DNA of 64,000 nt from Treponema porcinum (GTDB taxonomy: Bacteria; Spirochaetota; Spirochaetia; Treponematales; Treponemataceae), in contig NZ_FUWG01000010.1 of assembly GCF_900167145.1 (NCBI RefSeq), positions 1 through 64,000 on the forward strand, given 5' to 3'. Below the pieces are notes generated by a model. That model did no database searches, was not told where the DNA came from, and saw only the letters and a list, made by a program, of their open reading frames with translations. The translations under genes were made by a program, and so were the position numbers. This document shows, piece after piece, positions 16,937-25,252 of this stretch. Within the stretch, counting starts at the first letter, position 1. Every line of letters begins with the position of its first letter.

Positions 16937-19822
16937 ATGGCAGATTTTGACAGTAATACAATTTATATACTTGATTCTTACGGACTTATTTACCGGTGCT
17001 ACTTTGCATTTATTTCCCGTCCGCTCACAAATGCTTCCGGCGAAAACGTAAGCGCACTGTTCGGTTTTTTCAGGAATTTTCACTATATTCTAAAACACTA
17101 CGCGCCAAAGCACATTTTTGCCGCAATGGACTCAAAGACAAAAACGTTCCGGCACGAAATGTACGAACAGTACAAGGCAACCCGGAACAAGACGCCGGAG
17201 GATCTGCACGCACAAATTCCGTGGATAGAAGACGTTCTTTCAGCACTCGGAATTCCAGTCCTTCAGTGTGACGGATACGAGGCGGACGATGTCATAGCAA
17301 CCGTAGCGCGAAAATGCGCCGAAAACGGACGGACTTGCAGGATTTTGAGCGGCGACAAAGACCTTATGCAGCTTGTAGACGATACAACGCAGATTTTAAA
17401 GCCGGAAAACGGAAGTACATGGAAAGTAACCGGCGCAGACGGAGTTGAAGCAGAATGGGGCGTTCGCCCGGAACAGCTTTTAGACCTGCTTTCACTTTAT
17501 GGAGATACTGCAGACAATATTCCGGGCGTTTACGGAATAGGCGCAAAAACAGCTGCAAAACTTCTTTCGCAATACAAAACGCTAGACGGAATCTATGAGC
17601 ATATTGAAGAAATAAAAGGCGCAATGAAGCAGAAACTCATAGACGGAAAAGAAAATGCATATTTTTCGCAGAAACTTGTACGCCTTTGCAATACAGTTCC
17701 CTGCCCGGACATAGATGCGGCACTTAAGGCAGAACCGCTTGTCCTTCACTATGCAGCGGCAGCAGAACGTCTTAAATTTTACGGAATTTCTGCCGTGTCA
17801 AAGCAGTATGCGGAACTTGCAGTTGAACACGGAGAAACTGTTTTTACAGACGGCGAACTGTTCGGTTCAAACACTGGTGCAGGTGGAACTGAAGAAAATG
17901 CCGCCGTTCTTCCGCACGCAGACGCATTCACCCAAAGCGCCTCAAGTCAGCATCTTTCAGCCCAGCAGAACCTTCCGCCGCTTGTAAAAAATTCCGGCGA
18001 ATACACAAGCATAACAACAAGGGCGGCACTTCATTCGTTTATTGACGAAGTGCTTTCCTCCGAAGAAAAGACGGTCGCCTTCGACTGCGAAACAGACTCC
18101 CTTGATACGATAAATGCAAGAATTGCAGGATTCAGTCTATGCCACAAACCCGGAACGGCCGTCTACATTCCGCTTTTTACGAACAATCTTTTTGGCTCAA
18201 ACGAACTTATCCCTAAAGACGAAGCATTTTCTGAACTTCTGCGCCTGTTTGAAAACCCGGACGTTACTGTCGTCCTTCACAACGGAAAATTTGACTACAA
18301 AGTTCTCCGCTCCAACGGAATGACATTCCGTAACAACAAACCAGACTGTACGCTTGCAGACACGATGATTGCCGCCTGGATTTTAACGCCTGACAGAATG
18401 GGAAAAAACGCATATTCGCTTGAATGGCTTGCAGAAAATATGCTCCGGCTTTCCGGAACTGAATTTTCAGAAATCGTGCCAAAAGGAATGACGTTTGCAG
18501 ACATTGAACTTGAAAAAGCAGTTCCTTATGCCGCAGAAGACGCGGACTTTACGCTCCAGCTGTGGTCACTTTTTAAGAAAAAACTTGCAGAAGAAAACCT
18601 GCTTGCGCTTTTTTCAGACACAGAAATGAAACTTATGCCTGTTCTTGCGGAGATGGAACTTGACGGAATACACCTTGACGCGCAGACACTTTACGACTAC
18701 AACACGGAACTGACCACCGGAATAGAAGATTCGGAAAACGAAATCTACAAGACGGTAGGACATACGTTCAACATTGCATCCCCAAAGCAGCTCCAGACAG
18801 TTCTTTTTGAAGAACGTCATTTAAAACCCGGAAAAAAGACTAAGCGCGGCTACTCCACAGACACAAGCGTCCTTGAAGAACTTGCGTTTTACGACCCTAT
18901 TCCAAAAATGATTCTCGAATTCCGCGAAATGACAAAACTTCAGTCAACTTACGTTGAAACGCTCCCTGAAATGTGTGACAAAAACGGAAGAATTCATACT
19001 GATTTTGTGCAAACTGGAACGGCAACAGGACGGCTTTCCTGCCGCGACCCGAACCTTCAGAACATTCCGGTGCGGAACGAAGCCGGAAGGCGAATAAGAA
19101 GCGCATTCACCGCACCGGAAGGAAAAGTTCTTGTCAGTGCGGATTATGCACAGATTGAACTTGTAATCCTTGCGCATTTAAGCGGCGACGAAAATATGTG
19201 CCGCGCGTTTACTGAAGGAACAGACGTTCACAAGGCAACAGCGGCGCTCATCTTCGGCGTAGAACCGGAAAACGTAACGCAGGAAATGCGCCGTACAGCA
19301 AAAATCATAAATTTCGGCGTAATCTACGGAATGAGCGCGTTCCGGCTTGCAAATGACCTTGGAATTTCGCGCACAAAAGCGGCAGAGTTTATCGAAAACT
19401 ACTTCAACACATATTCAAGCATAAACACTTTCATAACGGAAACAATACGCAAGGCAGAAGAAAAGGGGTATGTAGAAACGCTTTTCGGACGGAAACGCCC
19501 GATTGCAGGGATAAACAGCAAGAACAGGCTGGAAAAGTCCGGTGCGGAACGAATTGCAGTAAACACGCCGGTTCAGGGAAGCGCCGCCGACATCGTAAAA
19601 AAAGCAATGCTTGATGTTGACGAAGCGCTTTCAAAAGAGAAAAACGGCGCGCGGCTTCTGCTTCAGGTTCACGACGAGCTTATTCTTGAATGCCCGGACA
19701 ATCCCGAAACAATAGAAAAAACAATCGCCCTTGTAAAAGACAAGATGGAAAACGCCGTAAAACTTTCCGTTCCGCTCCGCGTTTCCATTGAATATGGCAA
19801 AAACTGGGGAGAATTCCACTGA
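16937..19822 (+). CDS. polA: DNA polymerase I
   Basis: 961 residues with all three domains: N-terminal 5'-3' nuclease (DGYEADDVIATVAR, SGDKDLMQLV), proofreading 3'-5' exonuclease with the FDCETDS ExoI motif (D383, E385 intact, so proofreading is probably active), and polymerase domain with motif A SADYAQIEL (D736) and motif C QVHDELILE (D913). It fills gaps in repair and removes RNA primers. Its TGA overlaps the coaE ATG by one base, so coaE is translated by reinitiation. No Shine-Dalgarno at the start. Confidence 0.98.
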   Translation: MADFDSNTIYILDSYGLIYRCYFAFISRPLTNASGENVSALFGFFRNFHYILKHYAPKHIFAAMDSKTKTFRHEMYEQYKATRNKTPEDLHAQIPWIEDVLSALGIPVLQCDGYEADDVIATVARKCAENGRTCRILSGDKDLMQLVDDTTQILKPENGSTWKVTGADGVEAEWGVRPEQLLDLLSLYGDTADNIPGVYGIGAKTAAKLLSQYKTLDGIYEHIEEIKGAMKQKLIDGKENAYFSQKLVRLCNTVPCPDIDAALKAEPLVLHYAAAAERLKFYGISAVSKQYAELAVEHGETVFTDGELFGSNTGAGGTEENAAVLPHADAFTQSASSQHLSAQQNLPPLVKNSGEYTSITTRAALHSFIDEVLSSEEKTVAFDCETDSLDTINARIAGFSLCHKPGTAVYIPLFTNNLFGSNELIPKDEAFSELLRLFENPDVTVVLHNGKFDYKVLRSNGMTFRNNKPDCTLADTMIAAWILTPDRMGKNAYSLEWLAENMLRLSGTEFSEIVPKGMTFADIELEKAVPYAAEDADFTLQLWSLFKKKLAEENLLALFSDTEMKLMPVLAEMELDGIHLDAQTLYDYNTELTTGIEDSENEIYKTVGHTFNIASPKQLQTVLFEERHLKPGKKTKRGYSTDTSVLEELAFYDPIPKMILEFREMTKLQSTYVETLPEMCDKNGRIHTDFVQTGTATGRLSCRDPNLQNIPVRNEAGRRIRSAFTAPEGKVLVSADYAQIELVILAHLSGDENMCRAFTEGTDVHKATAALIFGVEPENVTQEMRRTAKIINFGVIYGMSAFRLANDLGISRTKAAEFIENYFNTYSSINTFITETIRKAEEKGYVETLFGRKRPIAGINSKNRLEKSGAERIAVNTPVQGSAADIVKKAMLDVDEALSKEKNGARLLLQVHDELILECPDNPETIEKTIALVKDKMENAVKLSVPLRVSIEYGKNWGEFH

Positions 19823-20433
19823 TGATTTTGTGCGTAACAGGACCTATGGCAGCAGGAAAAAATGCCGTCTGCCGAATTCTTGAAGAACGCGGATTTATTG
19901 CACTTGACGCAGACAGACAGGTTCACGGCGCAATAGAAAAAGCCGCCCCGGAAATCATAAAAACGTTTTCAAAAGAAGCAAATGCGCAGAATATCACGCT
20001 TACAGACAAAAACGAACGGATAAACCGGCGTGAACTAGGACGGCTTCTTTTTACCAGCAAAGACCTTCTTGCAAAACAGGAACGCATCGTATATCCGGTT
20101 ATTATAGAAGAAACCAAACGTTTTATTCAAAAACAGCAGGAACAGAAAAAAGAGGCAGACATAATTCTGAACGCAACAGTGCTGTACAAAACGCCGGAAC
20201 TTCTCCGTCTCTGCAAATACATCATCTACGTTGACGCACCAAAAATCACGCGCATTGTACGCGCCCTAAAACGCGACAGAATGCCGCTACGCCAGATTCT
20301 AAGCCGCTTCGCCACGCAAAAAGGACTTTTCTCCGAATACAAAAAAACCGGCGTCCCGATTATAAAAATCACCAACGCCGGTTCTGAAAAAAAACTAAAA
20401 TCTGCTATAAAATCTCTTTCAATTCTGCAATGA
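19822..20433 (+). CDS. coaE: Dephospho-CoA kinase with variant P-loop
   Basis: 203 residues; last step of coenzyme A synthesis. The family order is present: N-terminal P-loop, FIALDADRQVH with the conserved Asp, LLAKQERIVYPVI, and the lid-like DRMPLRQILSRFATQ. The P-loop reads GPMAAGKN, so the usual Ser/Thr after the Lys is Asn; this may be a lineage trait. Starts on the last base of the polA stop (TGATG). The 3' end overlaps convergent pepF by 29 bases. Assignment is good, activity of the variant loop untested. Confidence 0.86.
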   Translation: MILCVTGPMAAGKNAVCRILEERGFIALDADRQVHGAIEKAAPEIIKTFSKEANAQNITLTDKNERINRRELGRLLFTSKDLLAKQERIVYPVIIEETKRFIQKQQEQKKEADIILNATVLYKTPELLRLCKYIIYVDAPKITRIVRALKRDRMPLRQILSRFATQKGLFSEYKKTGVPIIKITNAGSEKKLKSAIKSLSILQ

Positions 20434-22207
20434 CCTTTGCAAATTCATCACACGCATCCTGAACCGGCTTAGTCTTTTCCATATCAACGCCTGCAATCCT
20501 AAGGCTTTCTATCGGATAGCGAGAGCCACCGCTCTTTAAGAACGCAAAATAATCTTCCCTTTCTTTTGCTCCGCCCTCAGTAACGCGTTTTGCAAGCGCA
20601 AGAGCCGCCGAAATTCCCGTTGCATATTTATAAACGTAGAACGACGAATAGAAATGCGGAATGCGAAGGCCTTCCATATCGCTGTTCTGCTCAAAATGCA
20701 TTTCCGGTCCGAAATACAGTTCCAGAAGTTCGCGGTAAATTTTACGCAAAAGTTCTGCCGTAAGCGGCGTTCCGCCCTCAACAAGTTCGTGCGCCTTAAG
20801 TTCAAATTCTGCAAACATCGTCTGCCTGTAAAGAGTTGCAAGAATGTCACCGGCACGCATAGAAAGAAGATACGCCCTCATTTCCTTTGTTTCTGCATTT
20901 TTCAGAAGATACTCGAACACAAGTTCTTCGTTAAACGTAGAAGCAACTTCTGCCTCAAAAATCGTGTAGTCGTAGCACATAAACGGATTATTATGCACCG
21001 AATACCAGGAATGCATGCTGTGTCCGCCTTCGTGAGCCATAGTAAACACGTCGCGGATAACATCATCCTTGTAATTCAGAAGAATGTACGGATTTCCAAT
21101 ATAACTTCCGCTTGAAAAAGCGCCGCTTCTTTTTCCGACGTTTTCGTAACGGTCAACCCAGCCGTTTTTAAGACCATCGCACAGCCTGTCTGTATACTCT
21201 GTGCCAAGCGGAGAAAGCGCCTTCCGGCAGATTTCTACAGCCTCATCGTAAGAAGTCTTTGTTTCCACAGATTTTACGAGCGGAACGTATACGTCATAAT
21301 GGCGCAGTTCATCCACGCCAAGAACTTTTTTACGGAGCGCATAATATTCGTGAAGAGGCACAAGATTTTTGTGAACGCAGTCAATCAGATTGTGATACAC
21401 GGAAACAGGCACTTTGTTCCCAAAAAGCGCCATCTCAAGGCTTGAAGAATAGCCGCGTGCACGCATAAGGAACACATCCTGATTTACGTTTCCGGCATAA
21501 AGCGCGGCAATCGTATTCTGGTGCTCTTCGAATTTCTTATAGAATTTTTTATAAGCTTCTTCGCGAACTTTTCTGTCCTGATTTTCCATAAATACAGACC
21601 AAGTTGTTTCTGTAAGAGGACGCTCCTCGCCGCACACATTAACAGTTCCGAACGTCTTGTTCATATCTACATTGGAAAGGACGCTGAACGCATTGTACGG
21701 AGTCTGAGCCGGCTGCATCTGAAGGGAAAGGATGCGCTCCTCTTTTTCGCTTAAAATGTATTTTTTGAAATGCAAAAGCTTTTCTATATAAATCTTATAG
21801 TCCTTGAATTCCGGGAGCGAAATCCATTTGCGCAGCTTTGTTTCGTCAACAGACTGAATTTCCGGGTCGATGAAACTCAAGTCGCTCATCATCCGGGTAT
21901 ATGCCATCATCGCCCTTCCGTCGCGGTCAGTTGCAGAAGAATCATCTTCGTCCGCCTCGTGCTGAAGCGACGCATAATGATACACCGTTTCCATACGAAG
22001 TTCGGCTTCCTCAAGGGCTTTAAGCGCCTCAAGCAGAACATCACTCGATTCGCCAAGCCGCCCCTTATACTGAACGACTTTTTTCGTCAAAGAAGGAAGA
22101 ACCTTAAGATTCTCCTCCCACTCCTCATTTGATTTGTAAATAGAAGAAAGATCCCATTTATCGCTTTCCGGGATGTCCTTGCGTGCAGGAATAGTAGTAT
22201 TACTCAT
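20405..22207 (-). CDS. pepF: Oligoendopeptidase F
   Basis: 600-residue cytosolic zinc metallopeptidase of family M3B that trims short peptides. The zinc site is MAHEGGHSMHSWY (about residue 390) with the third ligand Glu downstream (FEAEVASTFNEEL). The C-terminal helical part (GSRYPIESLRIAGVDM) is typical of PepF. Length matches. The start has no Shine-Dalgarno; the -10 lies six bases upstream. Monocistronic. Confidence 0.94.
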   Translation of the reverse strand: MSNTTIPARKDIPESDKWDLSSIYKSNEEWEENLKVLPSLTKKVVQYKGRLGESSDVLLEALKALEEAELRMETVYHYASLQHEADEDDSSATDRDGRAMMAYTRMMSDLSFIDPEIQSVDETKLRKWISLPEFKDYKIYIEKLLHFKKYILSEKEERILSLQMQPAQTPYNAFSVLSNVDMNKTFGTVNVCGEERPLTETTWSVFMENQDRKVREEAYKKFYKKFEEHQNTIAALYAGNVNQDVFLMRARGYSSSLEMALFGNKVPVSVYHNLIDCVHKNLVPLHEYYALRKKVLGVDELRHYDVYVPLVKSVETKTSYDEAVEICRKALSPLGTEYTDRLCDGLKNGWVDRYENVGKRSGAFSSGSYIGNPYILLNYKDDVIRDVFTMAHEGGHSMHSWYSVHNNPFMCYDYTIFEAEVASTFNEELVFEYLLKNAETKEMRAYLLSMRAGDILATLYRQTMFAEFELKAHELVEGGTPLTAELLRKIYRELLELYFGPEMHFEQNSDMEGLRIPHFYSSFYVYKYATGISAALALAKRVTEGGAKEREDYFAFLKSGGSRYPIESLRIAGVDMEKTKPVQDACDEFAKVIAELKEIL

Positions 22208-22213
22208 AATGCA

Positions 22214-22242
22214 AGTATACTGATTACCGCAAATATCGGCAA
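22214..22242 (-). promoter_or_regulatory. pepF promoter, leaderless arrangement
   Basis: -35 TTGCCG (22237-22242), 17-base spacer, -10 TATACT (22214-22219), six bases to the ATG at 22207. Confidence 0.65.
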
Positions 22243-22319
22243 CGAGGAAAACATCGCAAATTTACAGCAGAAAAGCCAGCGTATTTTTTTAGACAGAAAA
22301 TTATCCTTTGGATAAATTT

Positions 22320-22359
22320 ATTTATGTAAAAGATAAATTAATTTATCCTTTACATAAAT
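22320..22359. repeat. 40-bp near-perfect palindrome
   Basis: Begins ATTTATGTAAA and ends TTTACATAAAT; the two halves are complementary at all but one pair. A smaller inverted repeat (AATTATCC/GGATAAATT region, 22298-22319) sits just left. There is no T-run of a terminator. It could be an operator or the edge of a small mobile element, as the 102-bp repeat starts 17 bases further right. Confidence 0.6.
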
Positions 22360-22376
22360 CTGAACTTGGGTAATTC

Positions 22377-22478
22377 GATGAACTTCTGTTTCAAGATTCC
22401 TGCACTGAGATAAGTGCTGTGTAATCGCTTCAAGTGTTAATCAGCACTTCCCCAAGTCATTGACAATCTTAACAAATA
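22377..22478 (+). repeat. Left 102-bp direct repeat (orphan helicase tail)
   Basis: Equal in length to 23939-24040 and differing at seven positions. In the right copy the first 48 bases are the last 15 codons plus stop of the helicase gene; here the same codons exist (ending ISAV then stop) with no gene body upstream. The middle holds a palindrome with AAGTGCTG and CAGCACTT arms. It looks like the remnant of a second helicase copy or a duplication made on insertion. Confidence 0.85.
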
Positions 22479-22507
22479 CAAAAATAATAAAGTTTGAAAG
22501 GATAACA

Positions 22508-23986
22508 ATGAATTTATCATATATAGCTAAAAAAGCCAGAATCGAAAACAAACAGTCAATAATTGAAGAGCGCAAAAATTTATTTCCTCTTCCAGAAGGA
22601 TATGACATCAATTCTCCCGATAATATTGAAATAAAAAAGGCATACAATGCTTTGCTGAACAACATTCCTGTTGTTTTTGTAACCGGAGCAGCAGGAACAG
22701 GAAAATCAACATTTATCAATTATGTCCGTAATAACATAACTAAAGATTCTGGAAAAGAATATGTCATATTAGCCTGTTATGGTTCAGCAGCTCTCAATAT
22801 AAACGGTCAAACAATACATTCTTTCTTCAATTTTCCTGCAAGGGATTTTGATTCTTCTGAAATTCACAAATTCAAAAAAAATACTGCTGCCGAAAAAACA
22901 GATTTAATAATTATAGACGAGATTTCTATTGTAGAATCCTCTTTACTGGATCATATTGATTATGCATTACGATTATGGTGCAACTCAAATATTCCTTTTG
23001 CAGGTAAGCAACTATTACTAATAGGAGACTATTTTCAGCTTTCACCATGGATAAGATGGGATAATGAAGCAACTAAAAAGTTTAAATCCCAATGGGACAG
23101 TCAATTCTTTTTTGATGCTCATGTATTCAATAATGTAAACACAGAAGTCTTCAAGTTAACTAAAGTACACCGCCAAAATGACATTAATTTTATAAATATT
23201 CTGAATCGAATCCGAACATTAGATAACGGCTATGAAAAAGATATAGAATTCCTTAATACAAACTGTGAAGTAAAATCAAAACTAGAAAGAAATGGAAGAT
23301 TCCACCTTCCTGAAAACTGCGTTTATTTGACAACCACAAATGAAAAAGCTGATAAGGTGAATAACGAACGTTTACTAAAGTTTTCTGAAGAAACACGACA
23401 ACCTATAATAGAATTCACTGGAACATTCGAAGGAAAAATGACTGAATCAAAAGTCGAAAGAATTCTTACTCCTAAATTGCTTCGAATATGTATTGGAGCA
23501 AAAATAATGATTACCAGAAATATTTATTTCAGGGAACACAAAGGTACACTGGATGTTGTAAACGGCTCTTTTGGTTTTATAAAAGAAATAGCATCTGATA
23601 ATTCATTTATAACAGTCAGCCTTTTGAATGGTAAAGAAATCCGTTTGGAAAAATATTCATGGGATATGATTTCATACGAATGGAATGATGAAAAAAATAT
23701 TTTAGAAAGTAAAATAATAGGTTCATTCAAGCAATTCCCGATAAGATTAGGGTGGGCTCTTACCATTCACAAAGCACAAGGAATGACATTAGACTGCGTA
23801 GACATTGATGTTCAGGAAGCATTTGCTCCCGGACAAGCTTATGTAGCATTAAGTCGGTGCAAGTCGCTGGAAGGGTTGTACTTGCAAAAACCTATAAAAC
23901 TAAACAATGTCAAAACAGACAATATTGTAAAGAAATTTGATGAACTTCTGTTTCAAGATTCCTGCACTGAGATAAGTACTGAGTAA
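22508..23986 (+). CDS. PIF1-like superfamily 1 helicase / AAA ATPase
   Basis: 492 residues. Walker A GAAGTGKST (Lys66), Walker B LIIIDEIS (D137, E138), motif III-like LLIGDYFQLSP, a Q-rich KVHRQND motif and C-terminal ALTIHKAQGMTLDCV plus YVALSRCKSLEGL (UvrD-type C-terminal motifs) are the PIF1/RecD2 pattern. Start taken at the ATG with AAAGGA eight bases upstream. Codon and base use are distinctly AT-rich compared with polA or pepF, and the gene lies between 102-bp direct repeats, both signs of horizontal acquisition. Role in DNA metabolism or element maintenance is inferred; no partner gene is adjacent. Confidence 0.88.
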   Translation: MNLSYIAKKARIENKQSIIEERKNLFPLPEGYDINSPDNIEIKKAYNALLNNIPVVFVTGAAGTGKSTFINYVRNNITKDSGKEYVILACYGSAALNINGQTIHSFFNFPARDFDSSEIHKFKKNTAAEKTDLIIIDEISIVESSLLDHIDYALRLWCNSNIPFAGKQLLLIGDYFQLSPWIRWDNEATKKFKSQWDSQFFFDAHVFNNVNTEVFKLTKVHRQNDINFINILNRIRTLDNGYEKDIEFLNTNCEVKSKLERNGRFHLPENCVYLTTTNEKADKVNNERLLKFSEETRQPIIEFTGTFEGKMTESKVERILTPKLLRICIGAKIMITRNIYFREHKGTLDVVNGSFGFIKEIASDNSFITVSLLNGKEIRLEKYSWDMISYEWNDEKNILESKIIGSFKQFPIRLGWALTIHKAQGMTLDCVDIDVQEAFAPGQAYVALSRCKSLEGLYLQKPIKLNNVKTDNIVKKFDELLFQDSCTEISTE

Positions 23987-24040
23987 TCGTTTCAAGTGTT
24001 AATCACCACATCCCTAAGTCATTGATAATCTTAACAAATA
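23939..24040 (+). repeat. Right 102-bp direct repeat
   Basis: Contains the last codons and stop of the helicase, the degenerate palindrome, and 50 bases of downstream DNA ending AACAAATA. Matches 22377-22478 at 95 of 102 positions. Its palindrome is more decayed (CACCACAT) than the left copy. Confidence 0.85.
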
Positions 24041-24061
24041 ATACTATTCTTCAGTCATATC

Positions 24062-24108
24062 AAAGGCGATTGCACCCGATATGGGTTCAACCGCCTTTTT
24101 TTGTTTTT
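24062..24108 (+). terminator. Terminator after the helicase
   Basis: Sixteen-pair stem between AAAGGCGATTGCACCC and GGGTTCAACCGCCTTT with two mismatches and a five-base loop, followed by a T-rich run. Strong Rho-independent terminator. Confidence 0.88.
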
Positions 24109-24148
24109 AAATCATTTTACGGCGGACAGAAACCCGCAGGGAGGTGCT

Positions 24149-24562
24149 ATGGAACCACAGAAAATGTTTATCGGCGGAAAATGGACGGAAGGCAGCGAAA
24201 AGAAAATCGGTCTTGAACTCGGCGGAAAATCACCTAACATCATTTTTGCAGACGCAGACATTGATGCCGCCGTTGAATGGGCAATGATAGGGATTTTCTT
24301 CAATCAGGGAGAAGTCTGCGCTGCCGGAAGCCGCATTATAATAGAAGAAAGCGCGCACGATGAATTTGTCCGCAGACTTAAGGAAAAAGCAGAGCGTATG
24401 ACAATCGGAAATCCGCTTGAAAATCCGGATATAGGTCCTGTAATTACGCAGAAAGATATGGAAAAAGTGCTTTCCTACATCAAAAGCGGCATTGACGAAG
24501 GCGCGCTTGCCGACACGCAGAAAGGACTTGTTGCCGAATTTGAAATTCAGGAAGCAGAATAG
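24149..24562 (+). pseudogene. Aldehyde dehydrogenase, internally deleted and truncated
   Basis: 137 residues. It starts like a normal NAD-dependent aldehyde dehydrogenase (GGAGG-type site, then MFIGGKWTEGS), jumps directly to GLELGGKSPNIIFADADID, continues through NQGEVCAAGSRIIIEESAHD with the catalytic Cys, and ends shortly after IGPVITQKDMEKVLSYIKSG. About 235 residues of the NAD-binding half and about 150 of the C-terminus are missing against the usual 480-500. The joins are in frame, so a small protein may still be made, but it cannot be a working dehydrogenase. Confidence 0.82.
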
Positions 24563-24572
24563 CAAAAGCTGA

Positions 24573-24601
24573 TTGACATAATTCACTGCGCCCGGTTATA
24601 T
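24573..24601 (+). promoter_or_regulatory. Promoter of the GNAT gene, leaderless arrangement
   Basis: Perfect -35 TTGACA (24573-24578), 17-base spacer, -10 TTATAT (24596-24601), six bases to the ATG at 24608. Confidence 0.75.
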
Positions 24602-24607
24602 AAGCGT

Positions 24608-25195
24608 ATGAACAAAATCATTATACGACCGGCGCAGCTTTCTGATGCACAAAAGCTTCTTGAAATATACGCACCTTACGTAAAGGACACCGCAATCACC
24701 TTTGAATACGATGTTCCGTCCAAAAAAGAATTCGCCAGCCGGATAGCGCATACGCTTGAACGCTATCCGTACATCGTTGCGCAAAAAGACGGCATAATCG
24801 TAGGTTACGCTTATGCCGGTGCATTCAAAAGCCGCGCCGCCTACGACTGGTCTGTAGAAACTTCAATCTATGTAGCGCGCGGCATTAGAAAATGCGGCAC
24901 CGGTCGCGCACTCTACACTACCCTTGAAAAAATCCTTAAGGCAATGAACATAAAAAATGTAAATGCCTGCATAGCCGCTCCCGAAAAAGAAGACGAATAT
25001 CTTTCAAATGACAGCATTCTCTTCCATGAACGAATGGGCTACACCCTTGCCGGAACATTCCACCAGTGCGGAAGCAAATTCGGACGGTGGTACAATATGG
25101 TCTGGATGGAAAAGTTAATCGCCTCCCACGAAGAAAATCCTGCACCAGTCCTGCCGTTTTGCGCCGTACAGGAACAGTTTTTTCCCAAAAAATAA
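24608..25195 (+). CDS. GNAT N-acetyltransferase, phosphinothricin acetyltransferase-like
   Basis: 195 residues. The PAT-like subgroup is recognised from IRPAQLSDAQKLLEIYAPYV, DTAITFEYDVPS, VGYAYAGAFKSRAAYDWSVE, and the acetyl-CoA loop region GIRKCGTGRALYTTL followed by FHERMGYTLAGTFHQCGSKF and WYNMVWMEK. Members acetylate amino groups of methionine derivatives or similar small molecules; resistance to phosphinothricin is not implied. No Shine-Dalgarno. It precedes the SpoIIE gene by 57 bases and may be read through into it. Confidence 0.88.
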   Translation: MNKIIIRPAQLSDAQKLLEIYAPYVKDTAITFEYDVPSKKEFASRIAHTLERYPYIVAQKDGIIVGYAYAGAFKSRAAYDWSVETSIYVARGIRKCGTGRALYTTLEKILKAMNIKNVNACIAAPEKEDEYLSNDSILFHERMGYTLAGTFHQCGSKFGRWYNMVWMEKLIASHEENPAPVLPFCAVQEQFFPKK

Positions 25196-25252
25196 ATTCT
25201 TTTTTCTTCAAGTTTGATTTATACTGATAAAAACACCCAAAAAGAGGAAACA

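Noticed and set aside
22377..24040. The 102-bp repeats as phage or ICE att sites
   Set aside because: No integrase, excisionase or tRNA target between or beside them, and the repeat contains the helicase's own coding end, so att-type integration is not supported.
22508..24562. Anti-phage defence island around the helicase
   Set aside because: A lone helicase next to a broken ALDH has no nuclease, toxin or sensor partner; being AT-rich and repeat-flanked is not enough.
24149..24562. Functional aldehyde dehydrogenase
   Set aside because: About two thirds of the enzyme, including the cofactor fold, is missing.
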